Positions 51,116-60,688 of a stretch of DNA of 64,000 nt are shown here, piece after piece. Below the pieces are notes generated by a model, which had not been told where the DNA came from, ran no database searches, and saw only the letters and a program-made list of their open reading frames with translations. Both the position numbers and the translations under genes were made by a program. How positions within the stretch are numbered: the stretch's first letter is position 1; the number at the start of each line of letters is the position of its first letter. Origin of the DNA: DASUPK01 sp963782345 (lineage in GTDB: Bacteria > Actinomycetota > Thermoleophilia > Solirubrobacterales > 70-9); the NCBI GenBank assembly GCA_963782345.1, contig CAWAJF010000014.1, positions 1-64,000 of the forward strand, in the 5' to 3' direction.

Positions 51116-54100
51116 CTAAGCCGCCGCTACGGCGGCGCTCGCTGCGCCCAGACCGTCGACCAGGGCAATCAGGGCGCCGAGCCGGGCACCGGCCTCCTCG
51201 GGCACGGGAAGGGCGATCGTGCGCTCGCGCCACTGATAGATCGCCTCCGGCACGCGCTCGTTGAGCGCGGCGGCGTGCTCGGAATCGAGCTCGATCGGCG
51301 AGACCCGCAGGCGTCCGGCGCGGAACTCGACGTTCCTCGCCCCCGCCTCCCCGAGCGCGATCCGGACCCGCTGCAGGTCGAGCAGGTTGGCGACCGATTC
51401 GGGCAACGGGCCGAAGCGGTCCTCCAGCTCCTCCCGCAGGGCGCGGAGCTCGCCTGGCTCCCTGGCGGCGGCGACGCGCCGATGGACGTCGATCTTGGCC
51501 GCCTCGAAGGGGATGTAGTCGGCCGGCACATAGGCGTCGACGTCGACGTCGACGCGCACCGGCTCCCTCGGCTCCGCCGGCAGCTCGGCGATGCCCGCGC
51601 GGAGCTCCTCGGCGGCGTCCTCGAGCATCTGGCAGTAGAGCTCGAAGCCGACCGCCGCGACGTGGCCGGACTGCTCGTCCCCGAGCAGGTTGCCGGCGCC
51701 GCGAATCTCCAGATCTCGCATCGCGACGCGGAAGCCGGAGCCGAGCTCGGTGTTGTCCGAGAGCGTCGAGAGCCGCGCCGCGGCGTCGGGGGTGAGCGAC
51801 TCGGCCGAGGGATAGAGCAGGTACGCGAAGGCGCGCTCGCGGCTCCGGCCGACCCTGCCGCGGATCTGGTACGCCTGGGCGAGCCCGAGCTGATCCGCCC
51901 TCTCCACCAGGAGCGTGTTCGCGTTCGGGATGTCGAGGCCGGATTCGATGATCGTCGTCGCGACCAGGCAGTCGTGCTCGCCCCGGACGAAGGCGAGCAT
52001 GGTCGCCTCGAGCTGGAGCTCGTCCATCCGACCGTGCGCCTCGGCGAAGCGAACGCCCGGGCAGAGGGCCCGGAGTCGCTCGGCGGTCTCGTGCAGCGAG
52101 TCGATCCGGTTGTGCAGGAAGAAGACCTGACCGCTCCGCTCCTTCTCGCGCATGATCGCCCTCTTCACCAGGTCCTCGTCGTAGGGACCGACGTGGGTCC
52201 GGACCGGGCGGCGGCCCTCCGGCGGCGTCTCGATCACGGAGATGTCGCGCAGCCCGGCGAGGGACATCTGCAGCGTCCGCGGAATCGGGGTGGCCGACAG
52301 GGAGAGGACGTCGACCTTGAGCTTGAGCTGGCGAAGCAGCTCCTTCTGCTTGACGCCGAAGCGCTGCTCCTCGTCCACGATCAGCAGGCCGAGGTCCTTG
52401 CCGCGGACGTCGCGGGAGAGCAGACGGTGGGTCCCGATCAGGATGTCCACCTTGCCGTCGCCGTAGCGGGCGAGCGCCTCCTTGATCTCCGCCGGCTTGC
52501 GCAGCCTGGACACCATCTCGACGTTGAACGGCGCGTCGGCGAAGCGCTCGCGGAAGGTGCCGAAGTGCTGCTGGGCGAGGATCGTGGTCGGGACCAGCAT
52601 CATCACCTGCTTGCCGTCGGCGACCGCCTTGTGCGCGGCTCGCAGGGCGACCTCCGTCTTGCCGTAACCCACGTCCCCGCAGATCAGCCGGTCCATCGGC
52701 TTCTCCGACTCCATGTCGGCCTTGACCGCGTCGATCGCGTCCATCTGGTCGGGGGTCTCGCGGTAGGGGAACGCCGCCTCGAAGGTCATCTGCATCTCCC
52801 CGTCCGGCGGGAACGTGTGCCCGGTCCTGACCTGGCGCTCGGCGTAGAGATTGATCAGCTCACCCGCCATCGCGCTCGCCGCCCGGCGCGCTCGCGACTT
52901 CATGTTCTGCCAGCGCTTGCCGCCGAGTGGGCTGAGCTGGGGCTCGTCCCCCTCGGCGCCGATGTAGCGGCTGATCCGAGCGAGCTGATCCGTGGGGGCG
53001 AAGACCCGATCGCCGCCCTTGTACTCCAGCTCGAGGTAGTCCCTGGTGACGCCGGCGAGGGTCTTGGTGTCGAAGCCCGAGAAGCGGGCGATCCCGTGGT
53101 CCTCGTGGACGACGTAGTCACCGACCCGCAGCTCGATCGCGGCAGCCAGCCTGGCGCGTGCGGAGACGGGAGCAGCCGCACGGCGGCGATGGACGAGCCG
53201 GCGCTGCGGGATCACCGCCAATTGCAGCTCCGGAGCCAGGAAACCCTCCCGCAGCCGGGCCTCGGCGAAGCTGACTCCCGGCTCCTCGGGAGCGCGTTCG
53301 CCGAGGAAAGGCACGTCGAGCCGGCTCAGGTTGAAGCGGGTGCGCTCGGCCTCGCCGCGGCCCTCGAAGGCGACGACGGTCCGGTAGCCGGACCGGGTGA
53401 GCTTCTCGAGCTCGCCCTCGGCCTCCGCCAGCGTGCGCGAGGGGAACTCCGCCCGCTGGGCCCTGAATGAATGCTCCTGGCCCGCATCGGCTCCGAGCGA
53501 GAGCCCGGCCCGGGCCTGGAGCGGCTCGGCGACGTCGACGTAGAGCTGCCGCGCGTCCTCCTCGAGGATGGACGCCGTGACGTCCTCCCAGTGGTCGTGC
53601 AGCGCGGCCGGGATCTCCTCGGCCGCGGCGATCACGACCAGCGCCCGCTCCGGCACCAGGTCGAGAGGGGCGACGAAGCCCGCCGGGTCCGCGGTCTCCC
53701 GGTGCTCGGCGGAGAGCTCCGCCGCGGGTGCGAGCTCGACCCGGTCCGTCTCACCCAGCGAGCGCTGCGTGAACACCGAAAAGCGCCGCATCGAGTCGAT
53801 CTCGTCGCCAAAGAGCTCGACCCGGATCGCCTGCTCCTCCGTTGCCGGATAGACGTCGAGGATGCCGCCGCGCAGCGCGAACTGCCCGCGCTCCTCGACC
53901 TGGTCGGTGCGGTCGTAGCCGGCGTCGGCGAGCAGCAGGGTCACGTCGTCGAGATCGACGCTCTCACCCCTGTGGAGAGCGAGCGTCTCCGGTCGCAGCT
54001 TCGGATCCGGCACCTTCTCCGCAAGGGCGATCGCGCTGGCGACGACCACGGCCCGCGGCTCCGCCAGAGCGTTCATCGCCGCGATCCTCAGGCCGGCGAG

Positions 54101-54406
54101 ATGCGGCGGTGGATCGAGGTGCGATTCGAAGGTGGTCCCGCGGGATGGGTAGACGTGGACCGGCCGCGGCGCCAGGAATGCCTTCAGGTCCCCCGCCAGG
54201 TCACGGGCGGAGCGGTCGTCCGCGGCGATCGCCAGAACAGGGCCTCTCGGCGTCTCTCCCTCTCCCTCGACGAGCGCCGCAAGCAGGTAGGGCCGCATCG
54301 CGCCGGATACGTAGGCGTCGAGGGTGCCGTCCGAGCGCAGGGCCGACCGAAGCGCGGTGACGCGCTCGTTCCGTGCGGCGATCTCGAGCAGCGGTCTCAG
54401 GGACAT
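51116..54406 (-). CDS. mfd: Transcription-repair coupling factor Mfd
   Basis: A 1,096-residue ATPase removing stalled RNA polymerase and recruiting UvrA. N-terminal UvrB-like part, RNAP-interacting domain (about residues 460-530, YLELEYKGGDRVFAP), translocase with GDVGYGKTEVAL (Walker A), DEEQRFG (Walker B), SATPIPRTLQM, and FLHNRID; motif V/VI GRVGRSRERAFAYLLY; C-terminal D7 domain. ATG 54406 (MSLRPLLE) fits; an earlier in-frame ATG 54460 adds 18 unconserved residues. Intact frame throughout. Normal length. Confidence 0.96.
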   Translation of the reverse strand: MSLRPLLEIAARNERVTALRSALRSDGTLDAYVSGAMRPYLLAALVEGEGETPRGPVLAIAADDRSARDLAGDLKAFLAPRPVHVYPSRGTTFESHLDPPPHLAGLRIAAMNALAEPRAVVVASAIALAEKVPDPKLRPETLALHRGESVDLDDVTLLLADAGYDRTDQVEERGQFALRGGILDVYPATEEQAIRVELFGDEIDSMRRFSVFTQRSLGETDRVELAPAAELSAEHRETADPAGFVAPLDLVPERALVVIAAAEEIPAALHDHWEDVTASILEEDARQLYVDVAEPLQARAGLSLGADAGQEHSFRAQRAEFPSRTLAEAEGELEKLTRSGYRTVVAFEGRGEAERTRFNLSRLDVPFLGERAPEEPGVSFAEARLREGFLAPELQLAVIPQRRLVHRRRAAAPVSARARLAAAIELRVGDYVVHEDHGIARFSGFDTKTLAGVTRDYLELEYKGGDRVFAPTDQLARISRYIGAEGDEPQLSPLGGKRWQNMKSRARRAASAMAGELINLYAERQVRTGHTFPPDGEMQMTFEAAFPYRETPDQMDAIDAVKADMESEKPMDRLICGDVGYGKTEVALRAAHKAVADGKQVMMLVPTTILAQQHFGTFRERFADAPFNVEMVSRLRKPAEIKEALARYGDGKVDILIGTHRLLSRDVRGKDLGLLIVDEEQRFGVKQKELLRQLKLKVDVLSLSATPIPRTLQMSLAGLRDISVIETPPEGRRPVRTHVGPYDEDLVKRAIMREKERSGQVFFLHNRIDSLHETAERLRALCPGVRFAEAHGRMDELQLEATMLAFVRGEHDCLVATTIIESGLDIPNANTLLVERADQLGLAQAYQIRGRVGRSRERAFAYLLYPSAESLTPDAAARLSTLSDNTELGSGFRVAMRDLEIRGAGNLLGDEQSGHVAAVGFELYCQMLEDAAEELRAGIAELPAEPREPVRVDVDVDAYVPADYIPFEAAKIDVHRRVAAAREPGELRALREELEDRFGPLPESVANLLDLQRVRIALGEAGARNVEFRAGRLRVSPIELDSEHAAALNERVPEAIYQWRERTIALPVPEEAGARLGALIALVDGLGAASAAVAAA

Positions 54407-54518
54407 GATTCGGGCACGACGAACGCCCGGATCGGCGATCCGGGTGGGAAATCCGGGCACGGCCCGGACTCGATCGAGCTTAGCGAGCGGCGCTGGGCGC
54501 CCGAGCGAGTCGCGCCAC

Positions 54519-56138
54519 TCAGGACGGTGGGGGGCGCCTGGTGACCGCCGAGCTCCGACCGGCCGTCGCGTAGATCCAGCGCGAGCGGCGTGAGAACACC
54601 GGCCCCTCCTTCACCGGATCGCCTCGGCGAACCAGGAGAAAGCAGGTGAGGGCACCCACCAGAGAGATGCCAGCGGCCACGAAGAAGGTCACCTCATACG
54701 CGGCCGCGTGTGTGTTGACGATGTCGGAGAGGACGATCTTGATGTTGCCCGTGGCCTCGACGTGGTCCCTCCCCTTCTGCTCGGCATCGAGGATGAACTC
54801 CTTTCCGTTGGCGATGTCCGCCGGCGTGATGCTGTAGCCGAGCTCGTGGATCCGGTCGGTGAGGCGATGCATGTAGTCGCTGATCAGGATCGCGGACAGC
54901 GCCGCGATCCCGAGCGCGCCGCCGAGCTGTTCGGTGGTGTTGATCATTCCGGCGCCCTGGCCCCGGTCCGAGTCCGGGACCGACGTCAGGCCGGTCGGGT
55001 CGTTGACGGTGAGCACGATGCCGAGCCCGATTCCCTGCAGCAGCAGTCCCGGCACCAGCGCTGCGTACGACTGAGCGTCCGCTCCGAGACCGAGCGCCAC
55101 GCCCGACGCCGCGAGGACCAGAAAGCCGACAACGAGCGGAGGGCGGCCGCCGACCCTGTCGAAGGCCCGCCCGGCGAGCGGCCCCGCGAGGATGATCGGG
55201 ATCGTCGCGGGGATCAGCGCCAGGCCGGCCACCGCGGGCGTGATCCCGATGACGATCAGCAGATAGAACGGGAGCAGGTATCCCATCCCCAGCTCGACCA
55301 TCCCCGCGAGGAACTGGCTGAGATTGGCCGCCAGGAAGTTCAGGTGGCGGAAGAGCCTGAACTCCATCAGTGGGTGCTCGGCCCTGCGTTCGATGAAGAC
55401 GAAGGCGATCAGCATCACGGCTGCCGCGATCAGGGAGCCGACGACGTCCGGGTCGCCCCAGTTGCCGCCATTGCCCTGGGTGAGCGCGTAGACGATCAGT
55501 CCGACTCCGAGGCCGAAGGTGGCCGTGCCGGGGTAGTCGAGCTTGCGCGTGGCGCCCGCGAGCGGCTTCAGATCGGGCGTCGAAGAGAGGGTGAGCAGGA
55601 TCGTCGCGATGGCCAGCGGGACGTTGACCAGGAACACGAGGCGCCAATCGATCGCGGTCAGCAGGCCGCCCAGCACGGGTCCCAGCGCGGCGAAGAAGGC
55701 CGACGCCCCCGCGAGGATCCCCAGCGCCCGGCCCCGCTCCGCACCTGGATAGATCGAGCTGATGATCGCCAGGGCCGTCGGCATCATCAGCGCCGCGCCC
55801 GTCCCCTGCAGCGCGCGTGCGGCGATCGCCCAGACGATGTCCTGCGAGAGCCCGACGAGGGTCGACGAGACGACGAACAATCCCGCGCCCGCCAGGAAGA
55901 CGCGCCGGAGGCCGAGGAGGTCGCCGAGCCGCCCGCCCAGGACCATCAGCGCCGCGAGGGGCAGGATGTTGGCGGTCAGGATCCATGGACCCTCGGAGAT
56001 GCTCGCCCCGAGGCCCTGGATCAGGTGCGGTGTCGCGAGAGGGACCGAGGTCTGATCCACCAGGATCATGCTGTTGGCGAGCGTCATCGCCAACAGCGCC
56101 ACCCAGCGGCGCTTTATCGCCGGCTCATCGGCGATCAC
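54519..56138 (-). CDS. MFS efflux transporter, DHA2 (14-helix) type
   Basis: A 539-residue drug:H+ antiporter. VDQTSVPLATPHLIQGL is the first helix motif, LGGRLGDLLGLRRVFLAG is motif A, RALQGTGAALMMPTALAII motif B/C region, with about 14 helices and a long loop before the last (residues about 440-480). GTG 56138 overlaps the enoyl-CoA hydratase stop by 14 nt. A second homologue of the exporter at 25524, but without an adjacent MarR gene. Substrate unknown. Confidence 0.9.
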   Translation of the reverse strand: MIADEPAIKRRWVALLAMTLANSMILVDQTSVPLATPHLIQGLGASISEGPWILTANILPLAALMVLGGRLGDLLGLRRVFLAGAGLFVVSSTLVGLSQDIVWAIAARALQGTGAALMMPTALAIISSIYPGAERGRALGILAGASAFFAALGPVLGGLLTAIDWRLVFLVNVPLAIATILLTLSSTPDLKPLAGATRKLDYPGTATFGLGVGLIVYALTQGNGGNWGDPDVVGSLIAAAVMLIAFVFIERRAEHPLMEFRLFRHLNFLAANLSQFLAGMVELGMGYLLPFYLLIVIGITPAVAGLALIPATIPIILAGPLAGRAFDRVGGRPPLVVGFLVLAASGVALGLGADAQSYAALVPGLLLQGIGLGIVLTVNDPTGLTSVPDSDRGQGAGMINTTEQLGGALGIAALSAILISDYMHRLTDRIHELGYSITPADIANGKEFILDAEQKGRDHVEATGNIKIVLSDIVNTHAAAYEVTFFVAAGISLVGALTCFLLVRRGDPVKEGPVFSRRSRWIYATAGRSSAVTRRPPPS

Positions 56139-56850
56139 GGTACGGGAGCCCCGGCCCGGTGCGCTGCCACTCGACCTGGCCCCGGCCCTCGTCGGCCGAG
56201 CGCTCGACCACGCCGTCCCAGCGGTGGAGCATCTGCTTGAGCTGCGCGACCGCCTCCGGCGGATGAGCGGCCACCTCCGCGGCGAGGTCCAATGCCGCGT
56301 CCTCCGTGCCGGCGGCGGGCGCCACGCGGTGGACGAGGCCCATGCGAAGCGCCTCGTCGGCGCTGACGTTGCGTGAGGTGAGCAGCAGGTACTTGGCAGT
56401 CGCCAGGCCGCAGAGGGTGACGAGGCGCGCCGGGCCCACGGGCACGCCGAGCTCCGCGCCCGGAAAGCGCATCCTCAGGTTCGATCCGCCGACCCGCAGG
56501 TCGCAGGCGACCGCGATCTCGGCGCCACCGCCGACGACCGAGCCGTGGCAGGCGGCCACGGTCGGCTTCGGGAACGCCGTGAGCTCGTCGTAGAGCCGGG
56601 CGAAAAGCTCCATACGGCGGACCCTGCCGCCCTCGTCCAGCTCCTCCTTCACGTCTGCCCCGGCCGAGAGACCGAGATGGTCGTTCGAGGAGATCACCAC
56701 CACCCGTGCCTCCTCGTCCCCCTTCGCCCGGTCGAGGTCGGTGAGCAGCTCCTCGAGCATCTGCGTGTTGATCGCGTTGCGGGCCTTCTCCCGCTCGAGG
56801 CGGATCAGGGCGACCTGCTTCTCGTCGACCGTGTAGCTGGTCAGGGCCAT
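56125..56850 (-). CDS. Enoyl-CoA hydratase/isomerase family protein
   Basis: A 241-residue crotonase-fold enzyme. NDHLGLSAGADVKEEL supplies the first oxyanion loop (here SAGADVKE), ACHGSVVGGGAEIAVACD the second; the crotonase Glu 144/164 pair is not both present (GAELGV has one acid), so isomerase, dehydratase or hydrolase chemistry cannot be set. ATG 56850 lies within pth stop (TGATG), so translation is coupled. The gene sits between pth and an exporter and is not in a beta-oxidation operon. Confidence 0.87.
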   Translation of the reverse strand: MALTSYTVDEKQVALIRLEREKARNAINTQMLEELLTDLDRAKGDEEARVVVISSNDHLGLSAGADVKEELDEGGRVRRMELFARLYDELTAFPKPTVAACHGSVVGGGAEIAVACDLRVGGSNLRMRFPGAELGVPVGPARLVTLCGLATAKYLLLTSRNVSADEALRMGLVHRVAPAAGTEDAALDLAAEVAAHPPEAVAQLKQMLHRWDGVVERSADEGRGQVEWQRTGPGLPYRDRR

Positions 56851-57455
56851 CAGACCATCTCCCGCACGAGACGCTCCGCCTCGTCGGCGGCGGCGTGAAT
56901 CAGCATGTCGACCTCCGGCCGCGGCTCTCGGAAGCGAGACAGCACGTAGGAGGAGACGATTTCAGGATCGGTCGAGTCGGGTCGGCCCACGCCTCCGCGC
57001 ACCCGCCAGAAATCCTTGCCGCCCAGACCCTGGTTGAGGCTCTTCAGGCCGTTGTGGCCGGCGACCCCGCCGCCGAGCTTGCTGCGGACCTCGCCGAACG
57101 GCAGGTCGATCTCGTCGTGAATCGCGATCACGTGGTCGAGTGGGACGCCCAGCTCGCCGCGAGCCGGGCCGACGGCGGCGCCGGAATCGTTCATGAAGGT
57201 CTGCGGGAGCAATACAGCGACGCGCGGCCCGCCCGGGCCCGTGCGACCCTCTGAGTACAGGCCGCCGTAGCGCTTGCGCGCCCTGGACAGATCCCATCGC
57301 CGCGCGAGCTCGTCCGCGACCTCGAAGCCGAGGTTGTGCCGGGTCCCCTCGTAGCGATCTCCCGGGTTACCCAGCCCGACGATCAGGGCATCCGCTCGCG
57401 GGTCGCGCCCTCCGCCGCCGCGAGAGCGCCGCGACCGGCGGCGAAGCAGGGACAG
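56850..57455 (-). CDS. pth: Peptidyl-tRNA hydrolase
   Basis: About 201 residues. LIVGLGNPGDRYEGTRHNLGF holds Asn and the catalytic His, PQTFMNDSG follows, IHDEIDLPFG holds the Asp that positions His, and GGGVAGHNGLKSL the next signature. It recycles peptidyl-tRNA dropped by ribosomes. No ATG/GTG/TTG occurs before TTG 57212, which would delete the active-site Asn and His. The frame is open to just after the rplY stop; CTG 57455 has GGGGAG 6 nt upstream and is the likely start (CTG 57449 also possible). rplY–pth is the usual neighbour pair. Confidence 0.93.
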   Translation of the reverse strand: MSLLRRRSRRSRGGGGRDPRADALIVGLGNPGDRYEGTRHNLGFEVADELARRWDLSRARKRYGGLYSEGRTGPGGPRVAVLLPQTFMNDSGAAVGPARGELGVPLDHVIAIHDEIDLPFGEVRSKLGGGVAGHNGLKSLNQGLGGKDFWRVRGGVGRPDSTDPEIVSSYVLSRFREPRPEVDMLIHAAADEAERLVREMV

Positions 57456-57458
57456 CGG

Positions 57459-58172
57459 CTACTCCCCGCCGGGTTCGTCGCCGCCGCCCTCGCCCTCGGC
57501 GGCTTCCGCCTGCTCGCCCTCCGCAGCTTCCTCGCCCTCCGGGGCCTCCTCGCCCTCGCCGACGAGCTCGGCCTCCTCCTCGACCTCCGGCTCAGGCTCT
57601 TCCTCGACGCGCGGCGGGCTCAGGGTGGCGATGGTGATCTCCTCGGGATCGTCCGCCATGAACTTCACCCCGGTTGGGGCGGCGACGGTCGCAAGCGAGA
57701 TCGTGTCGTTGATCTGCATCTCGGAGACGTCGACGACGATCTGCTCGGGAATCGTGGTCGGCAGCGCCTCGACGGTGATCTCGCGCGTGACGTGCTCCAA
57801 CACGCCGCCCTCGCGCACACCGGGCGCGTTGTCGGCTCCCTCGAGCTCGATCGCGACCTCGGACTGGATCTCCTCGTCGAGGCGGACCTCGAGGCAGTCG
57901 AGGTGGGTCACCTCACCGCGGACGGGGTGATGCTGCTGCTCCTTGATCACCACCGGGACGGCGGCGGAGCCATCGACCTCGAGGTCGAGCAGGGTCTGCC
58001 CCTCCTGAAGGACGTGGCGCAGCTCGCGGGCCGGCACCTGGAACGGACGCGCCTCGCCGCCCTGCCCGTAGACGACGCCGGGGACTATCCCCTCCCTGCG
58101 CAGGCGGCGTGTGGCGCGCGACCCGAAGATGTCGCGAGGTGAGACTTTCAGTGTGGTTCGGCCCTGTGCCAT
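57459..58172 (-). CDS. rplY: 50S ribosomal protein L25/general stress protein Ctc
   Basis: A 237-residue 5S rRNA-binding protein. ATRRLRREGIVPGVVYGQGG begins the L25 domain, VIKEQQHHPVRGEVTHLDCL ends it (about residue 95), the CTC beta domain follows (PEQIVVDVSEMQINDT, LPxTxxP-like), and a Glu/Gly/Ala-rich acidic tail (about 180-237) is typical of the long form. ATG 58172 start. 3 nt before pth. No promoter pattern recognised. Confidence 0.95.
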   Translation of the reverse strand: MAQGRTTLKVSPRDIFGSRATRRLRREGIVPGVVYGQGGEARPFQVPARELRHVLQEGQTLLDLEVDGSAAVPVVIKEQQHHPVRGEVTHLDCLEVRLDEEIQSEVAIELEGADNAPGVREGGVLEHVTREITVEALPTTIPEQIVVDVSEMQINDTISLATVAAPTGVKFMADDPEEITIATLSPPRVEEEPEPEVEEEAELVGEGEEAPEGEEAAEGEQAEAAEGEGGGDEPGGE

Positions 58173-58252
58173 GTGATTTCCTGAAGCGGGTCGCGCTGTC
58201 GCGCGCCCTCGCATGTACGCTCGATCGCCAGGATAGGAAATGACGGAAGAGC

Positions 58253-59803
58253 ATGGGCAGCGACCAAGACATCGATCGACCAGATGAGCCGAACCGAGAG
58301 CCAACGGAGGGCGAAAGCCACAGCTGGGCCGTAGAGGCTCTGCGCTCCGACCTCCGCGGCCGCCCTCGGCCTGAGCCCGCCGAGCCCGAGCGGCAAGAGG
58401 GAAGGATCCCGCAGACGCGAATCGGGCGCTCGGCGAAGCTCGGCACCGCGATCGGCGGCCAGGCCACCCGCTACGCGGGAACGGCCGCCGCCAACGTCGT
58501 CCGCTCAGACGAGAAGGCTCAGGAACGACTCGAGACCCGGCACATCGAGACGGCGCTCAAGATGGCCTCGACCCTCGGCGAGATGAAGGGCGCCGCGATG
58601 AAGATCGGCCAGATGGCCTCGTTCATCGACGTCGACTTCCTGCCGCCCGAGTACCGCGAGATCTACCAGAAGCAGCTCTCCAAGCTCCGCACCCACGCTC
58701 CGGCGATGCCGTGGGAGAGAGTCCGCATGGTTCTCGAGGAGGAGTACGACGAGCGGCCCGAGAGCGTCTTCGCGTCGATCGAGGAGGAGGCGTTCGCGGC
58801 GGCGTCGATCGGGCAGGTCCACCGGGCGACGCTGCACGACGGCTCCAAGGTTGCCGTGAAGATCCAGTACCCGGGCGTCGCGGACGCCCTCGAGTCGGAC
58901 GTCGCCAACATGGGAATCCTTTTGCGCCTCGCCCGCGCGCTCGCCCCCGGCCTCGATGCCAAGGCCGTCGCCTCGGAGCTGCGGGAGCGCGTCCTCGAGG
59001 AGCTCGACTACGAGTTCGAGGCGCAGAACCAGCGCACCTTCGCCCGCGCCTACGAGGGCCACCCATTCATCTTCGTTCCCAAGGTCCATTCGCGGCTCTC
59101 GCGCCGGCGGGTCCTGGTCACGGACTACGTCGAGGGCCGCCGCTTCGACGAGGTCAAGGAGCTCGAGCAGGACGAGCGCGACATCTTCGGAGAGATCGTC
59201 TTCCGCTTCTGCTTCGGCTCGATCTACCACCTGCAGCACTTCAACGCCGACACCCATCCGGGCAACTACCTGCTGATGGAGGACGGACGGGTCGCCTTTC
59301 TCGACTTCGGGATGACCAAGCGGCTGACGACCCAGCAGATCCAACTGGAGCAGCGGGCGATGGATGCCGCCGGGCGCGACGATCCGGAGGGGCTGCGCGA
59401 GGCGCTCCACGATCTGGGCTTCGTCGCGGACACGAGCCGCGTCGACGCGGAGCGCCTGATGGAGCACGTGAAGATGGTCGGGGGCTGGTACCTGGAGGAC
59501 AAGCAGACGGAGATCACGCCGAAGCTGGTGATGAGGATGATCGAGGTGACCTCCGACCCCCGTTCGGACTTCTTCGACCTCGTGCGGAAGGAGAGCCTCC
59601 CCGCCGATGAGCTGATGGGGCGCCGGATGGAGACGGGGTTGCTGGCGGTGCTGGCCCAGCTGCGCGCCACGGCCAACTGGCACCGCATCATGCGCGAGTG
59701 GGTCTATGCCGATCCGCCGTCGACGGTGCTCGGCGAGGCGGAGTGGCGCTACTTCGAGCGCCGCGGCATCGGCCAGACGCCGGGGCTGCCCAGCCGGGTG
59801 TAG
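58253..59803 (+). CDS. AarF/ABC1/UbiB family atypical kinase
   Basis: A 516-residue protein-kinase-like ATPase involved in quinone or lipid metabolism. MKGAAMKIGQMASF is the KxGQ motif that replaces the P-loop region, FAAASIGQVHRATL the A-rich loop, KVAVKIQYPG the Lys of the N-lobe, LEELDYEFEAQNQ the ExD motif, FNADTHPGNYLL the catalytic-type loop and VAFLDFGMTKRL the DFG-like segment. N-terminal about 50 residues are acidic and unconserved. ATG 58253. Divergent from rplY; convergent with the GDPD gene, 2 nt apart. Confidence 0.92.
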   Translation: MGSDQDIDRPDEPNREPTEGESHSWAVEALRSDLRGRPRPEPAEPERQEGRIPQTRIGRSAKLGTAIGGQATRYAGTAAANVVRSDEKAQERLETRHIETALKMASTLGEMKGAAMKIGQMASFIDVDFLPPEYREIYQKQLSKLRTHAPAMPWERVRMVLEEEYDERPESVFASIEEEAFAAASIGQVHRATLHDGSKVAVKIQYPGVADALESDVANMGILLRLARALAPGLDAKAVASELRERVLEELDYEFEAQNQRTFARAYEGHPFIFVPKVHSRLSRRRVLVTDYVEGRRFDEVKELEQDERDIFGEIVFRFCFGSIYHLQHFNADTHPGNYLLMEDGRVAFLDFGMTKRLTTQQIQLEQRAMDAAGRDDPEGLREALHDLGFVADTSRVDAERLMEHVKMVGGWYLEDKQTEITPKLVMRMIEVTSDPRSDFFDLVRKESLPADELMGRRMETGLLAVLAQLRATANWHRIMREWVYADPPSTVLGEAEWRYFERRGIGQTPGLPSRV

Positions 59804-59805
59804 CT

Positions 59806-60660
59806 CTAGACGAACAGCCTGGGATCGTTCGAGCAGATCCCGTCGACACCCATGGCGAGCAGCTCCCGCATCCGTCCGGCATCGTCGACGGTCCAGGCCA
59901 TCAGCTCCACGCCGATCTCGTGGGCGACCTCCACGGCCTTCGGCGTGATCACCGGGTGGTAGACCCAGACGGCGTTCACCTGAAGCTCCGGTCCCTGCTT
60001 GGCGAGGATGCTCGGATAGCGGCGCCGAAGCGCGGATAGACCCGCTCGCAGCGCCGGCCGAGCCCAGCCGTACTGGGTCCAGTCGCGCTTCGTCCGGGGA
60101 TAGGTCCACCCCAGGCGCAGGTCCGGCTCCAGCTGCCGCAGCTTCAGCAGGCTGCTGATCTCCTGGGTCGAGACCATCGCGCGGTCGAGCAGGCCGCGGC
60201 CCGCCAGGGCGCCGGCCAACTCCGCTTCCCCTCCGGCCAGCTTCAGGTCACAGTCGATCTCCACCTGGTCGAGGGGCGGCTCGAGAAAGAGGTCCAGGGC
60301 CTCGGTCAGGTCCATCGGCCGCCGCCTCAGCGCCTCGTCGAAGTCGTGGGCGACGATCAGGCGGCCCTCCTGCTCGCGGAGGACGTCCAGCTCGATCATG
60401 TCGACCCCGTGCTCGACCGCCGCGTCGAAGCTCTCGGGGGTGTTGCCGGCGATGATCGCGTCGGCGCCCTTGTGGCCGATCCGCCGGTACGCGGGGGTCT
60501 GGGCCCCGTCGCTCTCGGGCGCGTCCTTCTTCGGGGCGTCCTTCTTCGGGGCGTCCTTCTTCGGGGCGTCCTTCTTCGGGGCGTCCCTCTTCGGGGCGTC
60601 CCTCTTCGGGGCGTCCTCCTGGGGCGTCTCTTTCTGTCCCGCCTTGGGCTTGCCCGCCAT
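59806..60660 (-). CDS. Glycerophosphodiester phosphodiesterase with N-terminal charged repeats
   Basis: A 284-residue enzyme splitting glycerophosphodiesters to glycerol-3-phosphate. RIGHKGADAIIAGNTPESF supplies the catalytic His and Asn, MIELDVLREQEGRLIVAHD the metal Glu/Asp and second His, VEIDCDLK another metal Glu; ends with LMAWTVDD and DGICSNDP. Residues about 15-48 are repeats of the type DAPKK/DAPKR, a charged linker. No signal peptide, so cytoplasmic. ATG 60660. Divergent from the lipoprotein gene at 60689, which has overlapping upstream regions. Confidence 0.92.
   Translation of the reverse strand: MAGKPKAGQKETPQEDAPKRDAPKRDAPKKDAPKKDAPKKDAPKKDAPESDGAQTPAYRRIGHKGADAIIAGNTPESFDAAVEHGVDMIELDVLREQEGRLIVAHDFDEALRRRPMDLTEALDLFLEPPLDQVEIDCDLKLAGGEAELAGALAGRGLLDRAMVSTQEISSLLKLRQLEPDLRLGWTYPRTKRDWTQYGWARPALRAGLSALRRRYPSILAKQGPELQVNAVWVYHPVITPKAVEVAHEIGVELMAWTVDDAGRMRELLAMGVDGICSNDPRLFV
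60521..60610 (-). repeat. 15-bp tandem repeat, six copies, within GDPD gene
   Basis: Six consecutive copies of GCGTCCTTCTTCGGG (plus-strand view; the last two carry GCGTCCCTCTTCGGG), then a diverged seventh at 60611-60625. Encodes the charged 5-residue unit of the GDPD N-terminus. A multiple of 3, so length changes keep the frame. Confidence 0.9.
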
Positions 60661-60688
60661 GGCGGAGGACACTAGACGTTCGATCGGG

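Noticed and set aside
51275..53470. Long open frame antisense to mfd
   Set aside because: Shadow of the intact Mfd frame caused by high GC at third positions; no motif or start signal.
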